A stretch of 64,000 bases of DNA, taken from the NCBI GenBank assembly GCA_022711435.1, contig JAKLFB010000027.1, positions 17,638 to 81,637 on the forward strand, given 5' to 3'. A program made the position numbers and the translations under genes. The DNA comes from Verrucomicrobiota bacterium (GTDB taxonomy: Bacteria > Verrucomicrobiota > Verrucomicrobiia > Limisphaerales > UBA1319). Of this stretch, positions 27,376 to 35,280 are shown piece by piece (within the stretch, counting starts at the first letter, position 1; each line of letters opens with the position of its first letter). The notes beneath the pieces are model-generated. The model saw nothing but the letters and a program-made list of their open reading frames with translations. It was not told the DNA's origin and ran no database searches.

Positions 27376-27600
27376 TCAGATCCGGGGTGAATCCTTCTGA
27401 CGACCGCGACGCCAGTTGCCCCGGTGCTTCACAATCCAATCGGTTAGCGCCCATTCGAATCCAACGTCGCGCCCGGCCTTTTCGGACTCGATCCACTTGT
27501 GCTTGAGGATCTCCTCGCGCTCGGCCTGGAATTCCCGATACAGGTGTGAACCCGTCAACAAGCTGTTGTCATTGACCAAGTTGCCTTGATTGACAGACAT
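27376..27600 (-). CDS. Small conserved hypothetical protein
   Basis: A 74-residue protein starting at the ATG at 27600, with GAGG just upstream. The frame is open to 27687, but the extra residues look unrelated. The body has a clear amphipathic pattern, YREFQAEREEILKHKWIESE followed by KAGRDVGFEWALTDWIVKHR. I recall short proteins and domains with a similar EILKHKWIESEKAG core in many bacteria (DUF4032-like), but no function is assigned. It lies between the peptide-binding lipoprotein and pyrR on the same strand. Confidence 0.65.
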   Translation of the reverse strand: MSVNQGNLVNDNSLLTGSHLYREFQAEREEILKHKWIESEKAGRDVGFEWALTDWIVKHRGNWRRGRQKDSPRI

Positions 27601-27622
27601 AACCTCAACGCAGTTTACATTC

Positions 27623-27638
27623 GTGACACCAGTGTAAC
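27623..27638. promoter_or_regulatory. Imperfect palindrome upstream of the small hypothetical gene
   Basis: GTGACACCAGTGTAAC is a 16-base near-palindrome (two mismatched pairs) 22 bases before the start at 27600. Its position suits an operator, but no cognate regulator is known. Confidence 0.25.
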
Positions 27639-27693
27639 AATGAGACAGACCCTGACAACCAGAAAATGCAGGCCCCCCCCCACGCACGCACGC

Positions 27694-29307
27694 TCAGAGA
27701 GAAGCTCCGAGCGGCGCCTTGCGGCGGATGGCCTGAAGCGGATGTTGGTCGATGGCGTTGGTGTAGATGCCTTCGATCCGCGTGGCATCGTAATAATGGA
27801 TGCCTTGATAGAAGTAGAGAGGGATGATCGGCAGCTCCTCGCCGACCAGGATCTGTTCGGCGCTCGCAAGAATTTCCATGCGGCGTTTCGTGTCGGTCGT
27901 TGTGTTGGCCGCGCGCAGCAACCGGTCGTATGCAGCATTCGTCCAGCCGGTGCGGTTGTTTCCGCTGCCGCTGTGGAACAGATCGAGGAACGTATTGGGA
28001 TCGCTGTAATCGGCGATCCAGCTGCTTCGGCAGATCTCGTAATCCAGGGCGGTTTGAGCGGCGAGAAAGACCTTCCACTCGACCTGGCGAAGCTCGATCC
28101 GAATCCCCAACTCCCGCTGCCACATCTCCTGGAGCTCGACGGCGATGTCCTGATGGGCCTTGCCTGCTCCCCCGGCTGAGGCGTTGAAGGTGTAGCGCAC
28201 GACGGGGAAGCCGCGGCCGCCGGGAAACCCGGCCTCCGCCAGCAGACGCCGCGCCGCGGCAGGGTCATGCCCCAGCCCCCCCGGGGGGCGATACTCGGCG
28301 ATGAGAGGCGGGGTCAGATGAGACGCGGGCTGTTCTCCAGCCCGCGTGATGCGCGTCACGATCCGCAGCTTGTCGATAGCCAGGGCCAAAGCCTGCCGAA
28401 CCCGCGGATCCTGGTAGGGCGGCCGCGTCACGTTGATCCGGAGGAAATAGGTGCCCAGGTATTGAAATGTGTGGAAATCGGGCCGCTGGAGCAGCAGATC
28501 CAGGAGCTCGACCGGGATCAGATCCTTGTCCCACCCGATGTCGGCTGCCCCCGTTTCGTACAGGTTCATCGCCGTGTTGGCGGAACCGACCGGGAGCAGG
28601 TCGATCCATTCGCTGGCCGTGTTGGCAGCGTCCCAGTACAGCGGATTCTTCCGCAGCCGGATCCGGTCGTTGAGCCGCCAGCTCACCAGCTCGAAAGGGC
28701 CGCTGACGGGCAGGGGCCGGATCATCAGCCAGCGGTCGCCCTCCTGCTCGATTACCCAGCGCGGCACAATCGCGGCGGTCGGGATGGCGCACAGCTCCAG
28801 AAAGAACGGCGTGGGCCCCTCGAGCTCCACCTCGACCAGCCGGGATTCTCGAGCCCGCACACCCACCGCCCCGAAATCCTTGAGATCGCCCCGGTTGAAC
28901 GCTTCGGCGTTGCGCACATAGAAGAGCTGGCCTGCATAGTCGCAGCCTGTCTCGGGCTCGAGCACGCGCCTCCATGAATACACGACGTCGTCGGCTGAGA
29001 TCGGATCGCCGGTGGACCATCGCGCGCCGGCTCGCAGATGGAAGGCATAGCGGCGGCCGTCCGGCGAAACATCCCAGCGTTCCGCCAGGCCAGGGATGGC
29101 CCGGCCAGTCCGCGGATCGGACCTTGTCAGCCCCTCGAATATCGCCCCCACCGCCCGCAAATCCGGCTGTCCAGTGGCAAACGCCGGATCAAGCGATTCA
29201 GGCTCCGCACCGTTCAAGATGATCAGGTCGGCTCGCCTGCCGCCCTTCGAACAACCGCTGGCAATCCCGGCCAGCAAGAGAGTCAGCAGGAGCCAGCCCG
29301 GGTTCAT
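27694..29307 (-). CDS. ABC transporter substrate-binding lipoprotein (oligopeptide, family 5)
   Basis: A 537-residue solute-binding protein of the OppA/DppA class. It starts with a lipoprotein signal (LLLTLLLAGIASGC, cleavage before Cys). Then come EPESLDPAFATG, the GLTRSDPRTG and LAERWDVSPDGRRYAFHLR segments and WSTGDPISADDVVYSW, all standard for SBP family 5. The C-terminal part has YEICRSSWIADYSDPNTFLDLF. It should bind peptides at the cell surface and deliver them to a permease. No oligopeptide permease or ATPase genes are nearby, so partners must be elsewhere. It is 12 bp downstream of secG. Confidence 0.92.
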   Translation of the reverse strand: MNPGWLLLTLLLAGIASGCSKGGRRADLIILNGAEPESLDPAFATGQPDLRAVGAIFEGLTRSDPRTGRAIPGLAERWDVSPDGRRYAFHLRAGARWSTGDPISADDVVYSWRRVLEPETGCDYAGQLFYVRNAEAFNRGDLKDFGAVGVRARESRLVEVELEGPTPFFLELCAIPTAAIVPRWVIEQEGDRWLMIRPLPVSGPFELVSWRLNDRIRLRKNPLYWDAANTASEWIDLLPVGSANTAMNLYETGAADIGWDKDLIPVELLDLLLQRPDFHTFQYLGTYFLRINVTRPPYQDPRVRQALALAIDKLRIVTRITRAGEQPASHLTPPLIAEYRPPGGLGHDPAAARRLLAEAGFPGGRGFPVVRYTFNASAGGAGKAHQDIAVELQEMWQRELGIRIELRQVEWKVFLAAQTALDYEICRSSWIADYSDPNTFLDLFHSGSGNNRTGWTNAAYDRLLRAANTTTDTKRRMEILASAEQILVGEELPIIPLYFYQGIHYYDATRIEGIYTNAIDQHPLQAIRRKAPLGASL

Positions 29308-29319
29308 CCCGCGATGCCG

Positions 29320-29877
29320 CTAGGTGCCGGAGGCCGGGCGATTCGTCGCCCCCGAGGCCGGAGCGGGCGTGGAGGCGGCCGGAGCTGGAGCGGCGTTCGA
29401 GAGGCTCAGGCTCAGAGGCGCAGCGCCGGTGGCGCCTGCGGCCGGGGCGTTGCTCCCGGCAACGGTCGGCACGGTGATCGTCACGCGGTTGGTGCCCAGG
29501 GCTTCCGCGCCAGCCGGAAGGGCCGCGTTTTCAACCCGCGCGGTCGAAACTCCCGGCGGGACCAGCGGCACCGTGGCGGAGGCGGACTGCGCCTGCTTGG
29601 CGAGCTCTTCCTTGAGCAGGTTCTGGCTCTGGGTGGATCGACGGGCATTGACCACAGATAGCGTCAGCGCCAGGAGAAAGAACACCGTGGCAGCGTATTT
29701 GGTGATGGTGGTCAGAGCCGTGCCCGTGCCGGAACCGAAAAGGGCGTCGGTCGCAGCCCCCCCGAACGCGGTGCCCATCCCGGCTTCTTTCTTCGGCAGC
29801 TGCAGCAGGATCAGGAACACCAGAAAAACACAGGTCAGAAATAGAATGACCGTGAACAAGCCAATGAGAAATCCCAT
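29320..29877 (-). CDS. secG: Preprotein translocase subunit SecG with long C-terminal tail
   Basis: Accessory subunit of the SecYEG channel. Two membrane helices are visible (FLIGLFTVILFLTCVFLVFLI and TTITKYAATVFFLLALTLSVV) with the SecG loop QLPKKEAGMGTAFGGAATDALFGSGTG between them. The SecG core ends near residue 75. The remaining 110 residues are an Ala/Pro/Thr-rich tail, unusual since SecG is normally 70-110 residues. It lies 15 bp after tpiA, in the common pgk-tpiA-secG order. Confidence 0.92.
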   Translation of the reverse strand: MGFLIGLFTVILFLTCVFLVFLILLQLPKKEAGMGTAFGGAATDALFGSGTGTALTTITKYAATVFFLLALTLSVVNARRSTQSQNLLKEELAKQAQSASATVPLVPPGVSTARVENAALPAGAEALGTNRVTITVPTVAGSNAPAAGATGAAPLSLSLSNAAPAPAASTPAPASGATNRPASGT

Positions 29878-29892
29878 ACCAGTTGCCTCGAT

Positions 29893-30657
29893 TCAGATGC
29901 TGTTTTTGACGATGTCCGAGAAGCTGCGCACCTCAAGGGAAGCACCGCCAACCAGGGCGCCATCCACGTCGGGCAGACTCATGAGCTCCCGTGCGTTGGA
30001 GGGTTTGACGCTGCCGCCATACTGGATGCGGATCCGCCGGGCGGTGGCCTCGTCGAACAGGCCGGCCAGAATGCGGCGAATGAATGCGTGAACCTCCTGC
30101 GCCTGCTCCGCGGTGGCGGTTCGGCCGGTGCCGATGGCCCAGACCGGCTCGTAGGCGATGACGGTCTCCTCGATCTGGTCCTTGCTCAATCCAGCCAGGC
30201 TGCCGCGCACCTGGTCGCCGACAACCTTCTCGGTGATGCCGGCCTCGCGCTGCTCGAGGGTTTCCCCGACACATACGATGGGTTTGATGGCCGCGGCGTG
30301 AGCAGTCAGGGCCTTGTTCGCAACCAGGAGATCGCTCTCCTTCTGGTATTGCCGGCGTTCGGAATGTCCCAGGATGACATAGCGGACGGAAAACTCCTTG
30401 AGCATGGCAGCGGAAATCTCACCGGTGTAAGCGCCGCCGGTATGCTCGCTCATGTTTTGGGCGCCGAGCCGGAGGTTGGAGTCAAGGATGGCTTGGCTGA
30501 CGTGGCCGAGGGCCGTGAATGGAGGGCAGACGACAAGGTCCACCTCCTTGACAGCGGCCAGCTCGCGGCGGAGGCCGTTCACAAGATCGAGGGCCTCGGC
30601 GGCCGTCTTGTTCATTTTCCAATTCCCGGCGATCAGCAGTTTGCGTTCTTTTTGCAT
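29893..30657 (-). CDS. tpiA: Triosephosphate isomerase
   Basis: Interconverts dihydroxyacetone phosphate and glyceraldehyde 3-phosphate. The 254-residue protein shows all catalytic elements: the lysine in GNWKMNKT, the histidine in ILGHSERR, and the glutamate with mobile loop in AYEPVWAIGTGRTA, followed by the phosphate-binding IQYGGSVKPSN. It is 42 bp downstream of pgk and 15 bp upstream of secG, a conserved glycolytic arrangement. Confidence 0.97.
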   Translation of the reverse strand: MQKERKLLIAGNWKMNKTAAEALDLVNGLRRELAAVKEVDLVVCPPFTALGHVSQAILDSNLRLGAQNMSEHTGGAYTGEISAAMLKEFSVRYVILGHSERRQYQKESDLLVANKALTAHAAAIKPIVCVGETLEQREAGITEKVVGDQVRGSLAGLSKDQIEETVIAYEPVWAIGTGRTATAEQAQEVHAFIRRILAGLFDEATARRIRIQYGGSVKPSNARELMSLPDVDGALVGGASLEVRSFSDIVKNSI

Positions 30658-30699
30658 AGGGCGATAGTGTGCGGATCAAGAGAGGATTTCAGCTTGGAC

Positions 30700-31959
30700 T
30701 CAGGGGACGTCGGAGAGGGCGGCCACACCTGGGAGGACCTTTCCCTCGAGAAACTCGAGGCTGGCGCCTCCGCCTGTGCTCATGAAGGTGACCTGATTCC
30801 CGAGCTTGGCCTTGTTGATGGCTTTGACGCTGTCGCCACCGCCGATGATGCTTTTGGCGCCGCGCTTGGCCGTGGCTTCGGCCACGGCGCGGGCGACGCC
30901 GAAGGTCCCTTCGGCAAACCGGGCGTCCTCGAACATGCCCATCGGCCCGTTCCAGAGGATGGTTTTCGCGGCGAGGACCTCGGCGGCATAAGCCTTGACT
31001 GTTGCCGGCCCGACATCGAGGCCGGCGGCATCCTCCGGACAATCAAGCGAGGAGTTCACCCGCGGATTCTGCCAGTCAATGACCGGCTTGCCTTTCTTGT
31101 CAACCTGGCTGGTCTTGACCGGGACGGCAACGACGTCATCCAGGGGCAGCAGGAACTTGACGGCGCGGGACTGGGCCTTGCCCAGAGCGGCTCGGGCAAT
31201 ATCGACTTTGTCGGCCTCGACGAGGGACTTGCCCACACGGCGTCCCTGAGCCATCCGGAAGGTGTACGCCATGGCGCCGCCGATCAGGATGCTGTCAGCC
31301 TTCTCGAGCAGGCGATCGATCACGTTGATCTTGTCCGACACCTTGGCCCCTCCGAGGATGACCACGAACGGCCGCGGCGGATTCTCGAGCTCCTCGCCCA
31401 GGAACTTGAGCTCGCGTTCCATCAGCAGGCCGGCAGCACACTGCCCGCCCCGCCCAGCCACCACTCGCGCCACGCCCTCGGTCGACGCATGCGCGCGATG
31501 GGCGGATCCGAACGCATCGTTCACGTAACAATCGGCAAGCTCGGCCATCCGAGCCGCGAAACCGGGATCGTTGGCTTCCTCCTCGGCGTGGAACCGCACA
31601 TTCTCGAGCAGGAGGATGTCCCCCGGCTTCATGGCGCTGACGTTCCGAGCGGCCTTCTCCCCAACGCAATCCTCGGCGAATTGAACCTCCCGGCCCATGA
31701 GCTCCTTGAGCTTCGACGCCACAGGGCGCAGGGACATGGTGGGTTCGGGCGTGCCTTTCGGACGGCCAAGATGGGAGGCGAGGATCACTTTGGCCCCCTG
31801 GCCGACCAGCCACTCGAGCGTCGGCAGGGTCTCCTTGATCCGGGTGATGTCGGTCACGACCATCTGCCCCTCTTTCTCCTCCATGGGAACATTGAAATCG
31901 ACGCGCACGAATACGCGCTTTCCGTTCACCGTCAGTTGTTTCAGCGTCAGCTTAGCCAT
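30700..31959 (-). CDS. pgk: Phosphoglycerate kinase
   Basis: Transfers phosphate between 1,3-bisphosphoglycerate and ADP in glycolysis. The 419-residue protein has the N-terminal signature RVDFNVPMEEKEGQ, the substrate segment ILASHLGRPKG, the nucleotide site LGGAKVSDKI and the C-terminal GGGDSVKAI and STGGGASLEFLEGK. Length is normal for bacterial PGK. It begins the pgk-tpiA-secG run; a DUF1080 gene lies 69 bp upstream and may belong to the same transcript. Confidence 0.97.
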   Translation of the reverse strand: MAKLTLKQLTVNGKRVFVRVDFNVPMEEKEGQMVVTDITRIKETLPTLEWLVGQGAKVILASHLGRPKGTPEPTMSLRPVASKLKELMGREVQFAEDCVGEKAARNVSAMKPGDILLLENVRFHAEEEANDPGFAARMAELADCYVNDAFGSAHRAHASTEGVARVVAGRGGQCAAGLLMERELKFLGEELENPPRPFVVILGGAKVSDKINVIDRLLEKADSILIGGAMAYTFRMAQGRRVGKSLVEADKVDIARAALGKAQSRAVKFLLPLDDVVAVPVKTSQVDKKGKPVIDWQNPRVNSSLDCPEDAAGLDVGPATVKAYAAEVLAAKTILWNGPMGMFEDARFAEGTFGVARAVAEATAKRGAKSIIGGGDSVKAINKAKLGNQVTFMSTGGGASLEFLEGKVLPGVAALSDVP

Positions 31960-32028
31960 AAATTCATTCGAATCAAGCGCAGCAGCATACCGGAAGACGG
32001 TCGAGAGTCAAAGGCGAAAAAGGCCGCC

Positions 32029-32838
32029 CTACTCGTCGGCGAGCCTCATGATCTCCACCCGCCGGAACTCGACAGGGTGGCTTTCAGCCTGGAGGCAGAT
32101 GTATCCTTCCGAAAGCAGCTTGGGCATCTGCGGCAGCTGCTCGAGCAGCCGCCGAGTGTTCGCGTCCCCCTCGTCCAGTTGCGGATGGCTGTACTCGAGC
32201 ACCGTCTGGCCTTCGAGGATGTGGCGGATGACGCGGTAGCCGCGCACCTCGAGCTCGATGGTGACCCATGCGTCGCCATGGTAGGTCTTGGACGTCGAGT
32301 CCGTGCAGTGCCGAGTCACCAGCTCGCCTTTCATGACCACGTGAGTGCCTGGCGTGCACAGATTGCCCGTCGTCCTCTTCCCTGTGCCGGATCCGCCCAG
32401 CAGCTGGACCTCGATCGAAACCGGAAAATCCTGGGTTTTGGACATGGTCTCGGGCGGCTGGCTGTGGATCATGATGCCGCTGTTCCGAAAAGCCCAGCCA
32501 GGCCCGCCCGGCGTCTGCTCCCCCATAAACCGATACTCGACCCGGAGACGGTAATTCGAAAACTTCTCCCGGTAGAACAGGTGGCCGAACTTGTTGTCGA
32601 ACTTGGCGTATCGGTCATAGCCCACCTTTAAGACGCCGCCCTCGACCCGAAAGGTGTTGCCCCAGTTGTCCCCGAGGTCATACCCGGTGATTTTCGGGGT
32701 CCAGCCGTCGAGGTCCTTGCCGTTGAACAGAGAAGTCCACTGGCCGGTCGGCTTGGTTTCCTGGGCCAAAACGAGGGCGGCGCCCGACAAGACCATGCTC
32801 AGACAGATGATGGCCGAAATGCGCTGTTTCATATCCAT
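32029..32838 (-). CDS. DUF1080 (3-keto-disaccharide hydrolase-like) secreted protein
   Basis: A 269-residue secreted protein. A Sec signal covers about residues 1-25 (core AIICLSMVLSGAALVLAQ). The domain begins with the family signature WTSLFNGKDLDGWTP and continues with the concanavalin-like fold segments FSNYRLRVEYRF, NSGIMIHSQ and SIEVQLLGG. DUF1080 members often act with Gfo/Idh oxidoreductases and TIM barrel isomerases on 3-keto sugars; all three families occur in this window, though not adjacent. An ATG at 32832 is an equally good start. Confidence 0.88.
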   Translation of the reverse strand: MDMKQRISAIICLSMVLSGAALVLAQETKPTGQWTSLFNGKDLDGWTPKITGYDLGDNWGNTFRVEGGVLKVGYDRYAKFDNKFGHLFYREKFSNYRLRVEYRFMGEQTPGGPGWAFRNSGIMIHSQPPETMSKTQDFPVSIEVQLLGGSGTGKRTTGNLCTPGTHVVMKGELVTRHCTDSTSKTYHGDAWVTIELEVRGYRVIRHILEGQTVLEYSHPQLDEGDANTRRLLEQLPQMPKLLSEGYICLQAESHPVEFRRVEIMRLADE

Positions 32839-32894
32839 GACGATGTCCGTTCAAATGTGATCTGAATGCAGCGGCGCGGCTGAGTCAATCCCGA

Positions 32895-35132
32895 TTATTC
32901 GGGCGCATGGGCCGCCTCGTCCAGCGCGTCGAGAACGATCTGGGGCGTCAGCAGCTCAGGCAGGACGCGCGGGGGCTGGTCCGATCGGCGGGGATACACC
33001 AGGACCAGCGGCACTCCCGCCCGCCCGAACCGCTTGAGCTCATCGTAAATCGCCGCAGGAAACGTCGTGTAATCTCCCAGCAACGCCACCCCGCCAATCT
33101 CGCGCAGCTTGTTACGGACCGACTCGATCTCGATGGCGATTTTCTTGTTGGCCAGGCACGTCAGACACCAATCGGCGGTGAAATCCACGAGGACTGGCCG
33201 GCCTTGGGCCCGAGCCTGTGCGACCGCAGCCGGGCTCCACGGCTCCCAGGGAATGCCGCCCGGCACCTGCTCGACCGCCGCGCCACCCCCGCCTTCTTCT
33301 CCATCCCGGGCCGAGCGCCAGCGCAGTTGGCTTTCGAGTGCGTAAACGTATCCGATGGCCGCCAGAAGAAAAGCCAGACCCGCCGCCAGCGGCTTTCGAC
33401 GGGATTGGCCGCGCTGGACAAACTCCCCGTAGATCCAGGCCGCCAGCGCCAGCACCACCAGGAACATGCCCAGCCACAAAACTCGCTTGCCGTAATACCG
33501 GTCGCATTGCGCAAAAAGCCAAAGCGCCGTGGCAAGCATCGGAAAGCCCATGAACACTTTGAACTGCCCCATCCAGGGACCGGGTTTAGGCAGCCACTTG
33601 AGCCAGTCGGGCCGCCAGCTCAGAACGACATAGGGCGCTGCCAACCCCGCACCCACCGCCAGCAGCAGAAGAAAAACCGTCGGCGAGCTCTGGGCCGGAT
33701 GGAACGTGAATCCAAGAGCCGGCGCCAGGAACGGCGCGGTGCATGGAGTCGCCAGGAGCGTGGCGAGAACGCCGTTGAAAAAGGCCCCCGCAGCGCCCGG
33801 TCTCCCGGCCAGCCCGCCCGCCGCAGAGATCACCGAGCCGCCCATGGTCACCTCGAACAGCCCGAACAGGTTCAACGCCACCAGGGTCACCAGGGTGGTC
33901 AGCATAACCAGAAACACCGGGCTGCTGAACTGCATACCCCATCCGATCCGCTGGCCTGCCCCCTTGATCGCGATGACGATGGCCGCCAGCACAACAAAGG
34001 ACACCATCACCCCCGCCGCGTAAACCAGTCCCAGCCGCCGCACCCGTCCCGGTTCGGACCGGCTCTCGTTGACGAATCCGAGAATCTTCAGCGCGATCAC
34101 CGGCAGCACGCACGGCATCACATTGAGGATCATCCCGCCGACGAACGCATACCAAAGCATCCTGGCCAGCGAGACTTGAGACAGCCACGCCATGGACTCG
34201 TCCACAGGAGCCGAATCCACACGGACGCCCCCAGGTACCCCCGCAGCGGCGGCCGCCGCAGCCGGCCCAGCCCCCCCTCCCAGCGACGCCAGGCTCGGCA
34301 GCAGCTCGAGACGAACCTCGTGCCCGGCTGCCGGCTTGCCGGACTCCTGCCGCACCACCAGCAGGCCGCCGATGGCCGAAGGCCAGGCCCCGCCAGCAAG
34401 CCGCGCAGCCTTCTGCAGCCTCACCTCGCCCGGACCGGCGGATGGACGCTCGGTGTCCCCCGAAATCTCGAGGACGTCGTTCGCGTCCGGGAAGAAATCC
34501 ACCCGCGACGCCTCGACATCCGACGCCCAAGCAATGACAAACGGACGGGGGTTTTGAGCCGAATCGGCCGCCCAGGCAGCCCGGACCGGCAGGTTGGGAT
34601 CGCGTCGTGGAAGCCGCTCCTGGGCGCCCTCGATCAAAGCGGCGTCAGGCGAAGGCCGCTGACTCGCGCCGATGGTCAGCCTGGCGGCGACATCGGCGTC
34701 GCCGGGCAAACAAAGCTTCTCGCATTCGAGCCAGTGAACGGCCGCCTCGAGCTCGACCGCTCCCGGCGCAAGGTTCGAACTCAGGGTCAGCGGGACCAGG
34801 AGGATGACCCGGTCGTGATAGACATACGTGGTCAGGCCGGCCTCGACATGCTTTTCGGGCACCGGCCATTGGATCTCGCCCGCCGCGATGCCGGGCGGCA
34901 ATTTCCAGTCGATGGATGTGGGCGCACCGGCATCGCCGCCGTTCCGCCAATACGTGTGCCAGCCCCGGTCCATCCGGAGCTCAATCCCGGCCGTGATCGT
35001 CTGGCCGGGCCGGGCCTCGTCGAGCGGCATCAAAAGGCGTGCCTGGGTGTGGGGTGGCGCCGCCTTCAGGCCCCATGCGCATGCCAGAAATGCCGCCAGC
35101 CACCACCCGATCCATTCGCGTCGCATGTCCAT
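32895..35132 (-). CDS. DsbD/ScsB-like thiol:disulfide interchange protein
   Basis: A 745-residue membrane reductase passing electrons from the cytoplasm to periplasmic thiols. Regions in order: a signal peptide; a periplasmic N-terminal domain with the CEKLC pair; a membrane domain of about eight helices with the two redox cysteines in NVMPCVLPVIALKI and ATPCTAPFLAPALGF; and a C-terminal thioredoxin domain with WCLTC (DFTADWCLTCLANK). All six redox cysteines of DsbD are present. Starts at 35132 (MDMRRE) or 35126 fit the signal peptide; the frame is open upstream to 35438, but that part overlaps the divergent neighbour and looks unrelated. It is divergent from the beta-propeller protein with a 148 bp shared promoter region. 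Confidence 0.9.
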   Translation of the reverse strand: MDMRREWIGWWLAAFLACAWGLKAAPPHTQARLLMPLDEARPGQTITAGIELRMDRGWHTYWRNGGDAGAPTSIDWKLPPGIAAGEIQWPVPEKHVEAGLTTYVYHDRVILLVPLTLSSNLAPGAVELEAAVHWLECEKLCLPGDADVAARLTIGASQRPSPDAALIEGAQERLPRRDPNLPVRAAWAADSAQNPRPFVIAWASDVEASRVDFFPDANDVLEISGDTERPSAGPGEVRLQKAARLAGGAWPSAIGGLLVVRQESGKPAAGHEVRLELLPSLASLGGGAGPAAAAAAAGVPGGVRVDSAPVDESMAWLSQVSLARMLWYAFVGGMILNVMPCVLPVIALKILGFVNESRSEPGRVRRLGLVYAAGVMVSFVVLAAIVIAIKGAGQRIGWGMQFSSPVFLVMLTTLVTLVALNLFGLFEVTMGGSVISAAGGLAGRPGAAGAFFNGVLATLLATPCTAPFLAPALGFTFHPAQSSPTVFLLLLAVGAGLAAPYVVLSWRPDWLKWLPKPGPWMGQFKVFMGFPMLATALWLFAQCDRYYGKRVLWLGMFLVVLALAAWIYGEFVQRGQSRRKPLAAGLAFLLAAIGYVYALESQLRWRSARDGEEGGGGAAVEQVPGGIPWEPWSPAAVAQARAQGRPVLVDFTADWCLTCLANKKIAIEIESVRNKLREIGGVALLGDYTTFPAAIYDELKRFGRAGVPLVLVYPRRSDQPPRVLPELLTPQIVLDALDEAAHAPE

Positions 35133-35280
35133 ATCATACCTGAAAGACCGCCGATGCCAATGCCAGCATGGACGCGGTCGGAAGCCGAAGGCCTCAAGCC
35201 GCGCGAGCCGCCTGTAGCCGGGGCTCCCATCCGCAGTTTCCTCGGAAACATCCTTTACCCGAGGATCGGCTGCATGGCAT

